Counted from the stretch's first letter, positions 55,608 through 63,277 are shown. The stretch: 64,000 bases of DNA from Corynebacterium sp. p3-SID1241 (GCA_025144025.1 JALXWS010000008.1:36369-100368); one strand, 5' to 3'. Numbers and translations: made by a program. The notes: a model not told the origin generated them from the letters alone.

Positions 55608-56072
55608 TTAAGGCAGCTGTATAAGGAATTCACTTTTCCCTGCAGCGACTTTCGACCTTCTAAACCGCTCGGCGACAAAACCTGTTTGAGACACTTCCTG
55701 CTCGGCAAGTATCAAAGGCATCTTCTCCCACATTTGCGCGATAGCCTCACGCGTGTGGTCCACCTCTACAACCAAAACATGATGCGATGGAATTCGCATC
55801 ATCCCGAGCTCGCCCTGGTTGTCTTGTTCAAGGGACAGCTCGCTACATAGCAGGCAAACGCGGTAGCGAAGTAGTTCCTCATCAACTGTAAGCGGATCGT
55901 CAAGGGCAAGACCGTAAATCGTGAAGTCGTCATCTTCAAAGTTATGGAAGGCTATTGCTTTAACATATTCCATTGCTTCTTTGTGTCGAGCGGTCCCGTA
56001 GGGGCCTGTAACCTCTAAATAGTATGCCGGGGTTGCTTCAATGGTTTCTGTCCATACCGTGGGTGTATTCAT
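55608..56072 (-). CDS. GyrI-like small-molecule-binding protein
   Basis: The 154-residue protein has the GyrI-like pattern: YYLEVTGPYGTARHKEAM near residue 17, IYGLALDDP, then YRVCLLC, a G followed by MRIPSHHVLVVEVDHTREAIAQMWEKM. GyrI-like domains bind hydrophobic or cationic compounds, and stand-alone forms can inhibit gyrase or capture drugs. There is no DNA-binding domain. It precedes mepB in the same direction. Base composition is lower in GC than the core genes. Confidence 0.7.
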   Translation of the reverse strand: MNTPTVWTETIEATPAYYLEVTGPYGTARHKEAMEYVKAIAFHNFEDDDFTIYGLALDDPLTVDEELLRYRVCLLCSELSLEQDNQGELGMMRIPSHHVLVVEVDHTREAIAQMWEKMPLILAEQEVSQTGFVAERFRRSKVAAGKSEFLIQLP

Positions 56073-56158
56073 GGACAGTAATCATATTCATCAGTTTAAT
56101 TGAATTAAACTTTTAACTGGCTCTTCCCCTACCACAAAAAGGTCTGACAGTATATGAC

Positions 56159-56303
56159 GCGTTAGCTAAAAAGGGCCGGCAAGTACAAAGGCCGCAAACC
56201 AGCCCTTACCCCACAACAGGTAGCAGAGATTAAACAGCGCGTACTGGCGGGGGAGTTCGGAGCCACTCGCCCTACGGTGTATCGGGCGCTGAAGAACGTC
56301 TAA
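56159..56303 (+). pseudogene. Duplicated, degenerate resolvase 3' end
   Basis: The DNA repeats the last part of the resolvase gene (copy at 54738-54907): GGCCGGCAAGTACAAAGG and the following AALTPQQVAEIKQR codons. It differs by an extra G near 56173 and by a deletion of about two dozen bases between GGGGGAG and the final helix. It continues into the R2 repeat exactly as the intact gene continues into R1. The MepB/GyrI module therefore lies between two direct copies. Confidence 0.85.
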
Positions 56304-56327
56304 ACGTCGGCGGCGTGAGGGTAAATC

Positions 56328-56448
56328 TGCGCACCCACGGTGCCTGCCGTATGCCTTGCCATATGCCTAAGCATATGGCAAGGCATACGCTTTAACATAT
56401 GCTGTAGCATATGTCCTTATTTATGTAGTGCCACCTGCACGGTCGTGT
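56328..56448. repeat. Palindromic repeat R2
   Basis: The unit is close to R1 (GCGCACCCACGGTGCCTGCC then CATATGCCTAAGCATATGGC and GCTTTAACATATG) and adds further CATATG. It ends with TAGTGCCACCTGCACGGTCGTGTAC, where GCAC pairs with GTGT. It separates the MepB/GyrI module from the VOC/MarR module. Confidence 0.65.
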
Positions 56449-56594
56449 ACTTAGCTCCACGATATAGACGCGCAACTTTGAGGCGGTGGCGCGGGGTGAG
56501 CGCGGCATTTGCGTGATACATGGGCTGACTCCTCGGGGAAAGGTGAGGGCCAGCGGCATCGAACCGCTGGCCCTCAAGGCTCGAGTCCTGTGGG

Positions 56595-56966
56595 TCAGGC
56601 CTTGTCGTGAACAGTCACGACATAGCCGTCGGGGTCGCTGAAGCTGAACGTCAGCCCGAACGGGCCATTCATGGGTTCGCTCACGATCGGGACGCCCGCC
56701 TGAACCAAGGACTGGTGCGCTCCGGCCACATCGTCCACATGGAACCAGAGGGCAATGCCGACGCCGGGACGCGGCGTCGCCGTCTCGAGATCGACCCCGG
56801 GCAGGGGCTCGCGCACGGCGAAGGGGATCGGCTGGGTGTCGAAGACGATCGCCTGCTCTGGGCCATAGGGTGCTCGGACGAGTGCCAGGTGCTGTTCGTA
56901 GAAGGCAGCCGATCGCTCGATGTCGCGGACCTGGATGGCGACGAAGTCGATACCAGTGGTGGTCAT
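56595..56966 (-). CDS. VOC family (glyoxalase/bleomycin-resistance-like) protein
   Basis: The 123-residue protein has two beta-alpha-beta-beta-beta modules: VAIQVRDIERSAAFYEQHLAL in the first half and ALWFHVDDVAGAHQSLVQAGV...FSFSDPDGYVVTVHDK in the second, the VOC fold. Metal-ligand positions are only partly conserved. It is divergent from a MarR regulator and shares an operator with it, so it probably detoxifies the ligand that the regulator senses. Its base composition is richer in GC than the surrounding accessory genes. Confidence 0.85.
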   Translation of the reverse strand: MTTTGIDFVAIQVRDIERSAAFYEQHLALVRAPYGPEQAIVFDTQPIPFAVREPLPGVDLETATPRPGVGIALWFHVDDVAGAHQSLVQAGVPIVSEPMNGPFGLTFSFSDPDGYVVTVHDKA

Positions 56967-56991
56967 ATCCTACTCCTTATGTCTGGGTGTT

Positions 56992-57008
56992 GACATATCC
57001 AGTATGTC
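56992..57008. promoter_or_regulatory. Operator between VOC and marR genes
   Basis: GACATA-TCCAG-TATGTC is a perfect 6-bp inverted repeat with a 5-bp spacer; a further TGTTGACAT half site follows at 57013-57021. It lies in the 53-bp gap between the divergent genes, the typical position for MarR binding. Confidence 0.7.
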
Positions 57009-57019
57009 ATAATGTTGAC

Positions 57020-57460
57020 ATGAAGCAAGAGACGACGAACAACCCGCTCTCGGAAGCGATCGGTTACCAGCTCAAGAGGGTGACTGCGCTGCTGCGGACA
57101 CGGATGGACAAAGCTCTGCGCCCGCTTGGGCTGACGGTCCCGCAGTACGCGTGCCTGGAGCTGCTGGGCCAGCAGCCAGGCCTGTCCAATGCCGACCTGG
57201 CGCGTGGAGCGTTTGTCACCCGCCAGTCCATGAATCTCGTGCTGCGTGGGCTGCAAGACCGTGGATTGGTGCAGCGACCCGAGTCGGTCGACCAAGGACG
57301 CGCGAGGCCATCACAGCTGACCGGAACGGGTCGCGAGGTGCTCGAGAGGGCAAGCGCCTCCATCGCCGAAGTGGAGCGGCAGATGTTGGCCGGACTCAGC
57401 GAGGAAGAGATCCATGGCATTCGCAACGCCCTCTCCCGCTGCTCCACGAACCTGGAGTAG
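57020..57460 (+). CDS. MarR family transcriptional regulator
   Basis: The 146-residue winged-helix protein starts at ATG 57020 (MKQETTNNPLSE). It has the MarR layout: long N-terminal helix (IGYQLKRVTALLRTRMDKALRPLGL), recognition helix (FVTRQSMNLVLRGLQDRGLV), wing (RPESVDQGRARPSQLTGTG) and C-terminal dimer helices. It likely represses itself and the divergent VOC gene through the palindrome at 56992-57008. The inducer is unknown. Confidence 0.9.
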   Translation: MKQETTNNPLSEAIGYQLKRVTALLRTRMDKALRPLGLTVPQYACLELLGQQPGLSNADLARGAFVTRQSMNLVLRGLQDRGLVQRPESVDQGRARPSQLTGTGREVLERASASIAEVERQMLAGLSEEEIHGIRNALSRCSTNLE

Positions 57461-57526
57461 ACGCAATAACATCCGAGGGCAACGGCTCAATCAACGTGCC
57501 CGGTCAGTACACCTAGGTCTCGTCAG

Positions 57527-57985
57527 GGGCGGCTGCTAGCGTTAGTGCTGGTTCACAATCGCACTCCGCTACTTGTGGTGGGGTGTGGGCGTGACTTCCT
57601 CGTCGGTGCGCGGTAAGGCCCGCGCGTGACGTGGGCTGTCCTGCGCGCCCTTTTTCAGGCGAGCGGACAACCCTACGACGCAAGGGGAGGTAGACAATGG
57701 GTAAGCACTCATTGGATACACCCGGTCGCAAAAGAAAAAGACCCTGACGCCACTTCCGGGAAGAAGCTGGAGTTGGCAATCAAGGTCGTAGCTCTTATGA
57801 CCGCTTTAGTGGAGCTCATTGCGGTGATGCTTCACGTGGGTCTTTAGGCCCGAGGGTCTCAACGAGCTGGCACTCGTTGGGGCCCTTTTTATTGTGCAGC
57901 CGCAATTCAAAAGTGAACTGTGCTGTCATGTCTTAGGCTAATGTGCGCGCGAAGGTTTCGCAATACTCTCCCACACTGAGTACCC
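57527..57985. repeat. Long direct repeat T1 (second copy T3 at 60845-61293)
   Basis: About 450 bp are shared with 60845-61293 at high identity: a GC-rich leader (GTTCACAATC...ACTTGTGGTGGGGTGTGGG), hairpin GCGCGG-TAAGGC-CCGCGC, a GGGC..GCCC-TTTTT structure, the start of the small peptide gene, its end, and the downstream terminator and tail (GTGCGCGCGAAGGTTTCGCAATACTC). The arrangement of two hairpins before and after a tiny gene suggests a regulated small-peptide locus. Confidence 0.75.
57697..57847 (+). pseudogene. Small membrane peptide gene, copy 1 (frameshifted)
   Basis: It starts MGKHSLDTPGRKRKRP and stops because of one extra A in an A-run at about 57726-57733. Removing that base gives KDPDATSGKKLELAIKVVALMTALVELIAVMLHVGL, a peptide of 49 residues with one amphipathic or transmembrane helix. 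The 151-nt length confirms the single-base shift. AGGGGAGG provides a strong ribosome binding site. The intact relative is copy 3 (61016-61165). Confidence 0.6.
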
Positions 57986-58162
57986 ATGCCTCTTCTCCTG
58001 CTTAGGTATTCATTCCTGCCACATCAGTTGGCTGCGTTCTCTGCACTCAGGGTGTGTTAGCGTTATTCCCGTAAGATCCTGATGCGCAAAACGCACAGTC
58101 TCAGTAGGAAGTCTGAGCGATAACACTAACCAGTGCTATCCGTCGCTTTAGCTCTTAATCTC

Positions 58163-58645
58163 ATGAGAGCTAAAGAATCCAGCGTCGTCAGGTCCGCTTT
58201 AGCGTACCTGGAGACAACTTTGCCTGCTCAATTCACCCTTTTCCACGATGGTCAATTTTGGTGCGGAGTCTACGAGACTTCCAGCAACAACCAACTCCGC
58301 GCCGTCCGAGTAGTTTTCGGTCCAGAACCTAATAATGCCGAACTCTATGAGTGGTTACTCGTCAATGGTTCTTCCCTAGTCAAACGTGCCCATCGTTCCA
58401 TACCTATACCTGGCGCTATTGAAGAGCCACAACGAGGAAATCCCAAACGCCTGCAGCGGAAATTCAATAAGGAGCAACGCAAGACCTCAGGGGTGTCCTC
58501 GAAGGCCCAAGAAGCAACAAAGTTAAATTTCGAATTAGCTAACGCAAACAAGAAGAAAGCTTCGCGGATCGCGCGGCGCGAAGAAGCGCAACGGAAATTT
58601 CAGATCCGTGCCGCTAAAAAGAAGGCCAAACATAAAGGCAAGTAG
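58163..58645 (+). CDS. yjdF: YjdF family protein
   Basis: The roughly 160-residue protein matches YjdF (PF11208) by FTLFHDGQFWCGVYE, RAVRVVFGPEPNNAELYEWLL, the PKRLQRKFNKEQRK stretch, VSSKAQEATKLNFELA and the basic C-terminal AAKKKAKHKGK. Its function is unknown; in Firmicutes many copies are under a yjdF riboswitch that senses azaaromatic compounds. The frame extends to 58133 but ATG 58163 fits homologues (MRAKE...). A 180-bp leader with hairpins precedes it. It is A+T-richer than core genes. Confidence 0.85.
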   Translation: MRAKESSVVRSALAYLETTLPAQFTLFHDGQFWCGVYETSSNNQLRAVRVVFGPEPNNAELYEWLLVNGSSLVKRAHRSIPIPGAIEEPQRGNPKRLQRKFNKEQRKTSGVSSKAQEATKLNFELANANKKKASRIARREEAQRKFQIRAAKKKAKHKGK

Positions 58646-58689
58646 TCGAAGGCGTCAAAGCGAAGTTGCCATACTGCGGGAGTAAAGCT

Positions 58690-58790
58690 GTGTAGTCGTG
58701 TGTCTGCTTCTGCGCACCCGTCAGTCCTGCCATATGTCCAATGTTGTGTAGTTCTACCTGCGCTTTCGCACGTCTAGTTAGGGCGTTGGG
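58690..58790. repeat. Palindromic repeat R3 behind yjdF
   Basis: It shares GTAGTCGT, GTCCTGCCATATG and the end GTAGTTCTACCTGC with R4 and the other copies. The hairpin at the end is TGCG-CTTT-CGCA, with bases different from R2 and R4 but still paired. It starts about 45 bp after the yjdF stop. It has fewer CATATG palindromes than R1, R2 and R4. Confidence 0.6.
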
Positions 58791-58916
58791 CGGAGAAATC
58801 GACGGACTTGAGTGCGGCTACGAGTAACTCGGTGCGTGTTTCCCACCGTGGAAAGCTGCGGTACGGGTCGGAGGCGACATTATATTGCGAGTCCAGTCGG
58901 GCAAGAGAGACGGACA

Positions 58917-59009
58917 ATGGATAAGCACTCATTGGGAACACTCAGCCATAAAGGAAAAGACCCTGAAACCACTTCCGGAAGGAAGCTGGAGTGGCAATCA
59001 GGGTCGTAG
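58917..59009 (+). pseudogene. Small membrane peptide gene, copy 2 (frameshifted)
   Basis: It begins MDKHSLGTLSHKGKDPETTSGRKLE, clearly related to copies 1 and 3, but one T is missing in the CTGGAG-TTGGCA segment, so the reading frame stops before the hydrophobic helix. CGTGCAG-AGAA-CTGCACG (59026-59043) is a terminator-like hairpin right behind it. The flank before it (GTGCGGCTACGAGTAACTC, 58812-58830) recurs at about 60757-60775. Confidence 0.5.
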
Positions 59010-59047
59010 CTCCTATCACTACTTTCGTGCAGAGAACTGCACGAGGA

Positions 59048-59836
59048 CTAAACCGCCTTTTTGGAAGCCCATTTAAATAGAAAAAGCGTGGAGACCAAGA
59101 GGATTAGTGAGAGTAGGAGCCACATTAAGGTGTAAAGCGTCTGCGTTTGCCAGAACGCTGAATTTGGATAAAACTCAACCAAGTATTTTCCGTTTTCGAT
59201 TGGCTCTGATTCAAGAATATCGCCGGGGACTGGAAGAAGGGCTGGATCTGGGTGCGGTCCTGAAAATTCCCCCTTTTCAACGGGAAGGAGAGGATTAAGC
59301 CAAGAAGCTCCTGTCGTTCCTACCAATAAACCTAATGCGAAAGTTACGGCCACAGCGGGAATTGATTTTTTAAAAACTACGCCAGCAATCGAAGCAACAG
59401 ACACCATTAGTACCGTCACCACAGCTGGGTAGAGGGCATGGCCAGCGATGTACGAGTACGACATCATGTTTTTACCTTGATTCAACCCGTCCGAGCGCAG
59501 CTGACTGACTTCCACAATCCCCCATACACAAACTCCAAAGATTAGTGCTGAGATTAGAGGGCTAATAATACGGCAGAAAAACCACTTGGAGGAAGAGAGA
59601 TCTTGGCTTAAGGACCAGACAACAGACTTCGTCTCAAATTCTTTAGAGAATAAAGCCACTGCCCACACAATTCCAGCGAACATGGGGACAATGCCTGCCA
59701 GCATTTCTGTCATGCCAAGATAAGGCTTGAAATTGACTTCGTATGCCGCCAATAAAGCCAGTAGCACAAGAATTGCCGCACATGATAGCCAAGCGGGTCG
59801 GTCGATTTTGAAGTAGTGCAAAGCTACTTTTAGCAT
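59048..59836 (-). CDS. ABC-2 type transporter permease
   Basis: The 262-residue protein has six hydrophobic helices and a larger external loop (residues about 185-225, rich in P, G and D) between helices 5 and 6. It pairs with the ATPase gene upstream, overlapping its stop by one base. ABC-2 exporters of this kind expel lipids, drugs or antimicrobial peptides. There is no clear substrate hint other than location in a peptide-toxin-like neighbourhood. Confidence 0.75.
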   Translation of the reverse strand: MLKVALHYFKIDRPAWLSCAAILVLLALLAAYEVNFKPYLGMTEMLAGIVPMFAGIVWAVALFSKEFETKSVVWSLSQDLSSSKWFFCRIISPLISALIFGVCVWGIVEVSQLRSDGLNQGKNMMSYSYIAGHALYPAVVTVLMVSVASIAGVVFKKSIPAVAVTFALGLLVGTTGASWLNPLLPVEKGEFSGPHPDPALLPVPGDILESEPIENGKYLVEFYPNSAFWQTQTLYTLMWLLLSLILLVSTLFLFKWASKKAV

Positions 59837-60552
59837 TAGAGGCCTTTCCTAGTCAGATGTTCAAGCACAAATTCTTCAAAGGCGCCATCTTTCTGCGAAT
59901 CAATTTCTTCCCTCGCTACAGACGCAAGAAGATCCCCTTCTTCAATCACCCAAAGGTGGGTAAGTATTGCAGATAAATCAGACACGGTGTGTGACGATAC
60001 TAATATCCCAACACCGTCTTCTTTCGCTGCCTGTTCCAAGAGTTCTCGAACCCAGATTTTGACTACTGGATCTAGATCAGCCATGGGCTCATCGAGAATC
60101 ATGAATTTCTTATTCCTAGCGAGAGAAATAATCAACGCAACTTGAGTGTGCTGCCCACCAGACAATTGAGATACTTTGGATTTCCCGGATATTCCGAGTG
60201 ACTCAATTTTCTCTTTCGCCCATTGATACTTAAAAGAATCGTTAATATCACGGGCTAATCGAGTATGCTGCTCTACCGTAATACTTGAATAAAGCGGACG
60301 ACCTTGTGATACGAAAGCAACCGAAGAAGATAGATCGCCATTTTCCTCTTTTTTATCCGACAGGACGTGAATCTTTCCTTCTGTAGGTATAAGGTGGCCT
60401 GTCAGTGCTGACATAATGGTTGATTTTCCAGCCCCATTTCGCCCTACCATTGCCACGATGTCACTGGATCTCAGCTTTGACGAAAAATTGTTGATGATGA
60501 CTCTATTCCCACGGATTATTTTTATTCCGTCGGCGACAAGCGAGCTTGTCAT
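59836..60552 (-). CDS. ABC transporter ATP-binding protein
   Basis: The 238-residue ATPase has Walker A GRNGAGKSTIM, signature LSGGQHTQVAL, Walker B KFMILDEPMADLD and the switch His in SSHTVSD. It is of the BcrA/drug-export type. It overlaps the permease by one base. No GntR or two-component regulator, common with such pairs, is encoded nearby. Codon use is more A+T-rich than the core genes. The 290-bp gap upstream contains no other gene I can support. Confidence 0.88.
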   Translation of the reverse strand: MTSSLVADGIKIIRGNRVIINNFSSKLRSSDIVAMVGRNGAGKSTIMSALTGHLIPTEGKIHVLSDKKEENGDLSSSVAFVSQGRPLYSSITVEQHTRLARDINDSFKYQWAKEKIESLGISGKSKVSQLSGGQHTQVALIISLARNKKFMILDEPMADLDPVVKIWVRELLEQAAKEDGVGILVSSHTVSDLSAILTHLWVIEEGDLLASVAREEIDSQKDGAFEEFVLEHLTRKGL

Positions 60553-60844
60553 TTTCTTCCTTTCTGTAAAACGGTGCAGCCACGAAAATCACCTGCCTAG
60601 GTACGTAACAAATGGACATGCGAAGATCTAGCAACAATACATTTAAATCAAGCTTTTCATATTTATTAACTACACACAGTTCTTTAACCTACGAGTAACC
60701 TGCGCAATCCGATTTAGAGAAAGCATTCTCCACATGACGAGATTGATGAGTCCAAGTACGGCTACGAGTGACTCTGTGTGCGTTCCCCCTCATGGGCGAC
60801 TTTTATAAGGGGAGGGGCGGAATCACTTTATTCAGTTCCGTCAG

Positions 60845-61293
60845 GTGTGGCTGCTAACGTTATTTCCGGTTCACAATCACGCCCCACTACTTGTGGTGGG
60901 GTGTGGGCGTGACTTCCTCGTCGGTGCGCGGTAAGGCCCGCGCGTGACGTGGGCTGTCCCGCGCGCCCTTTTTTCAGGCGAGCGGACAACCCTACGACGC
61001 AAAGGGAGGTAGACAATGGGCAAGCACTCATTGGATACACCCGGTCACAAGAGAAAAGACCCCGCCACCAAAGGAGCTGCAATCCTTAACCTGGTGAGCG
61101 GAGTCCTCAACGTTGTGACCGCTACCGTGAGGCTCATCGCAGTGACGCTTCACGTGGGTCTTTAGGCCCGAGGGTCTCAACCGAGTAGCAGTCGGTTGGG
61201 GCCCTTTTTATTGTGCAGCCGCAATTCAGGGATGAACTGTGCTGTCACGTTTTAGGCTAATGTGCGCGCGGAGGTTTCGCAATACTCCCACAC
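60845..61293. repeat. Long direct repeat T3 (copy of T1)
   Basis: It repeats 57527-57985 with high identity except in the middle of the small gene. Both copies flank 3.3 kb with yjdF, R3, copy 2 and the ABC transporter, so homologous recombination could delete or amplify that block. The tail hairpin is AACCGAG-TAGCAG-TCGGTT here and AACGAG-CTGGCA-CTCGTT in T1, so stem bases covary. Confidence 0.75.
61016..61165 (+). CDS. Small membrane peptide, copy 3 (intact)
   Basis: The 49-residue peptide starts MGKHSLDTPGHKRKDPATKG and ends with a hydrophobic helix (AAILNLVSGVLNVVTATVRLIAVTLHVGL). A strong ribosome binding site (AAGGGAGG) lies 6-12 bases upstream. A short, positively charged N-terminus plus a single helix is the build of type I toxins or holin-like peptides; two frameshifted relatives lie at 57697 and 58917. 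The antisense partner, if any, is not identified. A toxic role is inference. Confidence 0.6.
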   Translation: MGKHSLDTPGHKRKDPATKGAAILNLVSGVLNVVTATVRLIAVTLHVGL

Positions 61294-61329
61294 TAGGGCC
61301 GTAGCTACCTTTTCTCTGCTATGGGCGGA

Positions 61330-61455
61330 AATCTGCGTAGTCGTTCGCCCACCTCTGTACGTCCGCGAGTCCTGCCATATGGCGGGACATATGTTTAGAT
61401 ATATGTTATAGCGTATGTTCGCCGTCACGTAGTGTTACCTGCACGTTTGCAGAAT
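61330..61455. repeat. Palindromic repeat R4
   Basis: It has GTCCTGCCATATGGCGGGACATATG, several further ATATG steps, and ends with GTAGTGTTACCTGCACGTTTGCAG, in which CTGCA-CGTT-TGCAG is a perfect hairpin. It follows T3 and precedes the decayed ISL3-type transposase. The 200 bp between R4 and the IS remnant show no convincing gene. Confidence 0.6.
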
Positions 61456-61673
61456 ACTCAAGAAATAAAAGTTGCTCTGCAAGCGTGGTGCTCGCGTTCT
61501 CCATCACTCGCATGAAAGAGAGGGTCGACTCTCCGAGGTTATCTTTGGAGCCTGAAAGAGGCTTCTGGAAAAAGGGAGAAATCCCCCGCGGTGAGTTTTT
61601 GAGCAGTTGAACAAACTGCACCACCGGAAGTAACAAACTCGAAAGGGTATGTTACCTCCGGTTTCTTTCATTT

Positions 61674-62258
61674 TTCAATCTTTGAGGTGCGAAGATTGCA
61701 CGCGTGGGGATTGAGGGTGTGAATCCCACTGTCGTGGGTTTGATGAGGTAGTCGATGTTGCGGAAGCTTTGGCATCGGCGTGCGTTGTGCTCCGTACGTT
61801 GTTTCAAAAACGGGTTTCATCAAACGGAACAAAACCTGGGACACTTCATATCCCACCCCAGGCCTAATGACTTGGGTGCAGCGGCAACGCTCATCCGATT
61901 TAGGCAGAGTCGTTGCAGGATCCAGTGGGTCACCTGGTCCGTGGTCTTTGAATTGTCGGGCGCGCAGGCAAGGCCAGCACGGAAGATCTTCTGCAAGCAA
62001 CGCTTGTTGGTGCACCGGTAGCGTGGAAGGCGCACATGAAGTTGTTGGGTGGCCGACGATGGGCAGATCGACCAGGCTGCGGATGACGTGGTCGCGGAAT
62101 ACTCCAGGCTGCCCGCAGGTAGGGCATTCATTGATCGGCTCGACGGGTTCGGCTTCAATAACAGTGACGTCACCGTTTTCTGTGGCACCGGTGATAGTAG
62201 TTCCTAGTTTTGCGGTGCGGCAGATGGTATCGACGATGACATTTCCGTTAGGCTGCAC
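61674..62258 (-). pseudogene. Decayed ISL3-family transposase
   Basis: The N-terminal zinc-binding part is readable (CPTCGQPGVFRDHVIRSLVDLP), then one frameshift leads to LHVRLPRYRCTNKRC and LACAPDNSKTTDQVTHWILQRL in another frame. A large internal deletion removes the catalytic core, and the C-terminal end (CQSFRNIDYLIKP) is in a third frame. A functional ISL3 transposase has about 400 residues; this spans 195 codons. It sits downstream of erm(X) and may be the relic of the element that brought it. Confidence 0.75.
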
Positions 62259-62422
62259 AGTAGGTCCTTAGTTTTGTACGGATGGATTAGATACCTTTTT
62301 CCTACAAAGCCAAGGACCCCAATATCTTGTGCCACGCCCGAACCCCCGGCGAACTAATCAATGCACTCTAAAACCGGAAGAGCCCTTTTAGTACTACTGG
62401 TGGATTTCGGTTTTGGTGGGGA

Positions 62423-63277
62423 TTAACGCCGCCGGCTTCGGTTTTTCCGTTGAGGAGGTCGTTGACTACTTCCCGATGGTGAAATGGGTCGATGGTGAGG
62501 TAGAGAGGAACCAGTCACCTGGAAGAGATCGATCCAGTCGTTGGTGTGCAATCTGGGAGGTAGGGTCGCGGGGTCGATTCCTCGCGAGCGCAACCATGAT
62601 TGTGTTTCTGAACGTGATGAAAACAACCCTGCCCTTCGGAGAATTTCCCCTATCCCGCGTCCCCGGGCAGTGAAAACGGTGTGCACCATCGCCTGAAAGG
62701 CTTTGCGCTGCTCTATCGGAATCTTCGGGTCACCCACCCGGCGGATCACTAAGATCCCCCCGTCAACGTTTGGCTGTGGCCGGAAAGCAGGCCTTGGTAC
62801 CCGAGAACCCAGGTGAAATGTGAACCATGGGGACCACTGAGCCGTCATCATCGTGCTTGCGCCTACCCCGGCCCGGCGGCGAGCGACTTCCCACTGCATG
62901 AGGAGTACAGCGTCAGTCCATGCTGGCGCATGCAGCAACTTTCGAAGAATGGCAGTGGTGAGGTGAAAGGGAATGTTTCCCACAATGACGCAGGGAGTGG
63001 CGGGTAACCGGAAGTTAAGGAAATCATCATGGACCACTTCGACCGCCGCCGAGGAGGTTTCTTGTGTGATTTTGGCAGCTAGTTTTGCGTCCACTTCAAC
63101 TGCCGTTATCGCCCTCCCCAAGTGGGCCATCGGGTGAGTGAGGGCACCGCTTCCTGGTCCGATCTCAATGATGGGGCCGGAGGTTTGTTTCACAAGGTCG
63201 ATGATGGAGTTGATGATCTTGTGGTTGGTGAGAAAATTTTGGCCATGCTCGTGACGGCCGTGTCCGTATGCAGACAT
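62423..63277 (-). CDS. erm(X): Erm(X) 23S rRNA (adenine-N6)-dimethyltransferase
   Basis: The 284-residue enzyme dimethylates A2058 of 23S rRNA and gives resistance to macrolides, lincosamides and streptogramin B. It starts HGRHEHGQNFLTNHK and has the SAM-binding motif IIEIGPGSGALT, the acidic loop AVEVDAKLA, HDDFLNFRLP and catalytic NIPFHLTTA (N-I-P-F). Length and start match Erm(X) of corynebacteria; the C-terminus is basic (RKNRSRRR). The frame extends to 63319 but ATG 63277 is used. It appears intact, with leader peptide and promoter upstream. Confidence 0.95.
   Translation of the reverse strand: MSAYGHGRHEHGQNFLTNHKIINSIIDLVKQTSGPIIEIGPGSGALTHPMAHLGRAITAVEVDAKLAAKITQETSSAAVEVVHDDFLNFRLPATPCVIVGNIPFHLTTAILRKLLHAPAWTDAVLLMQWEVARRRAGVGASTMMTAQWSPWFTFHLGSRVPRPAFRPQPNVDGGILVIRRVGDPKIPIEQRKAFQAMVHTVFTARGRGIGEILRRAGLFSSRSETQSWLRSRGIDPATLPPRLHTNDWIDLFQVTGSSLPHHRPISPSGSSQRPPQRKNRSRRR

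Noticed and set aside
56392-56577. 61-residue minus-strand ORF over R2
   Set aside because: Part of its sequence is the palindromic repeat; no start signals.
57513-57779. Minus-strand ORF with KGRAGQPTSRAGLTAHRRGSH, also present at 60828-61082
   Set aside because: Both copies lie opposite the structured leader of the small peptide genes; similarity follows from the DNA repeat, and the N-terminal parts differ. No start signals.
54946-61420. Clustered CATATG palindromes considered as a CRISPR array
   Set aside because: Units are far apart, of unequal length, with genes between them, no regular spacers and no cas genes.
61406-61636. 76-residue minus-strand ORF between R4 and the IS remnant
   Set aside because: It starts inside a region with no start signals and ends within the R4 palindromes; no family pattern.
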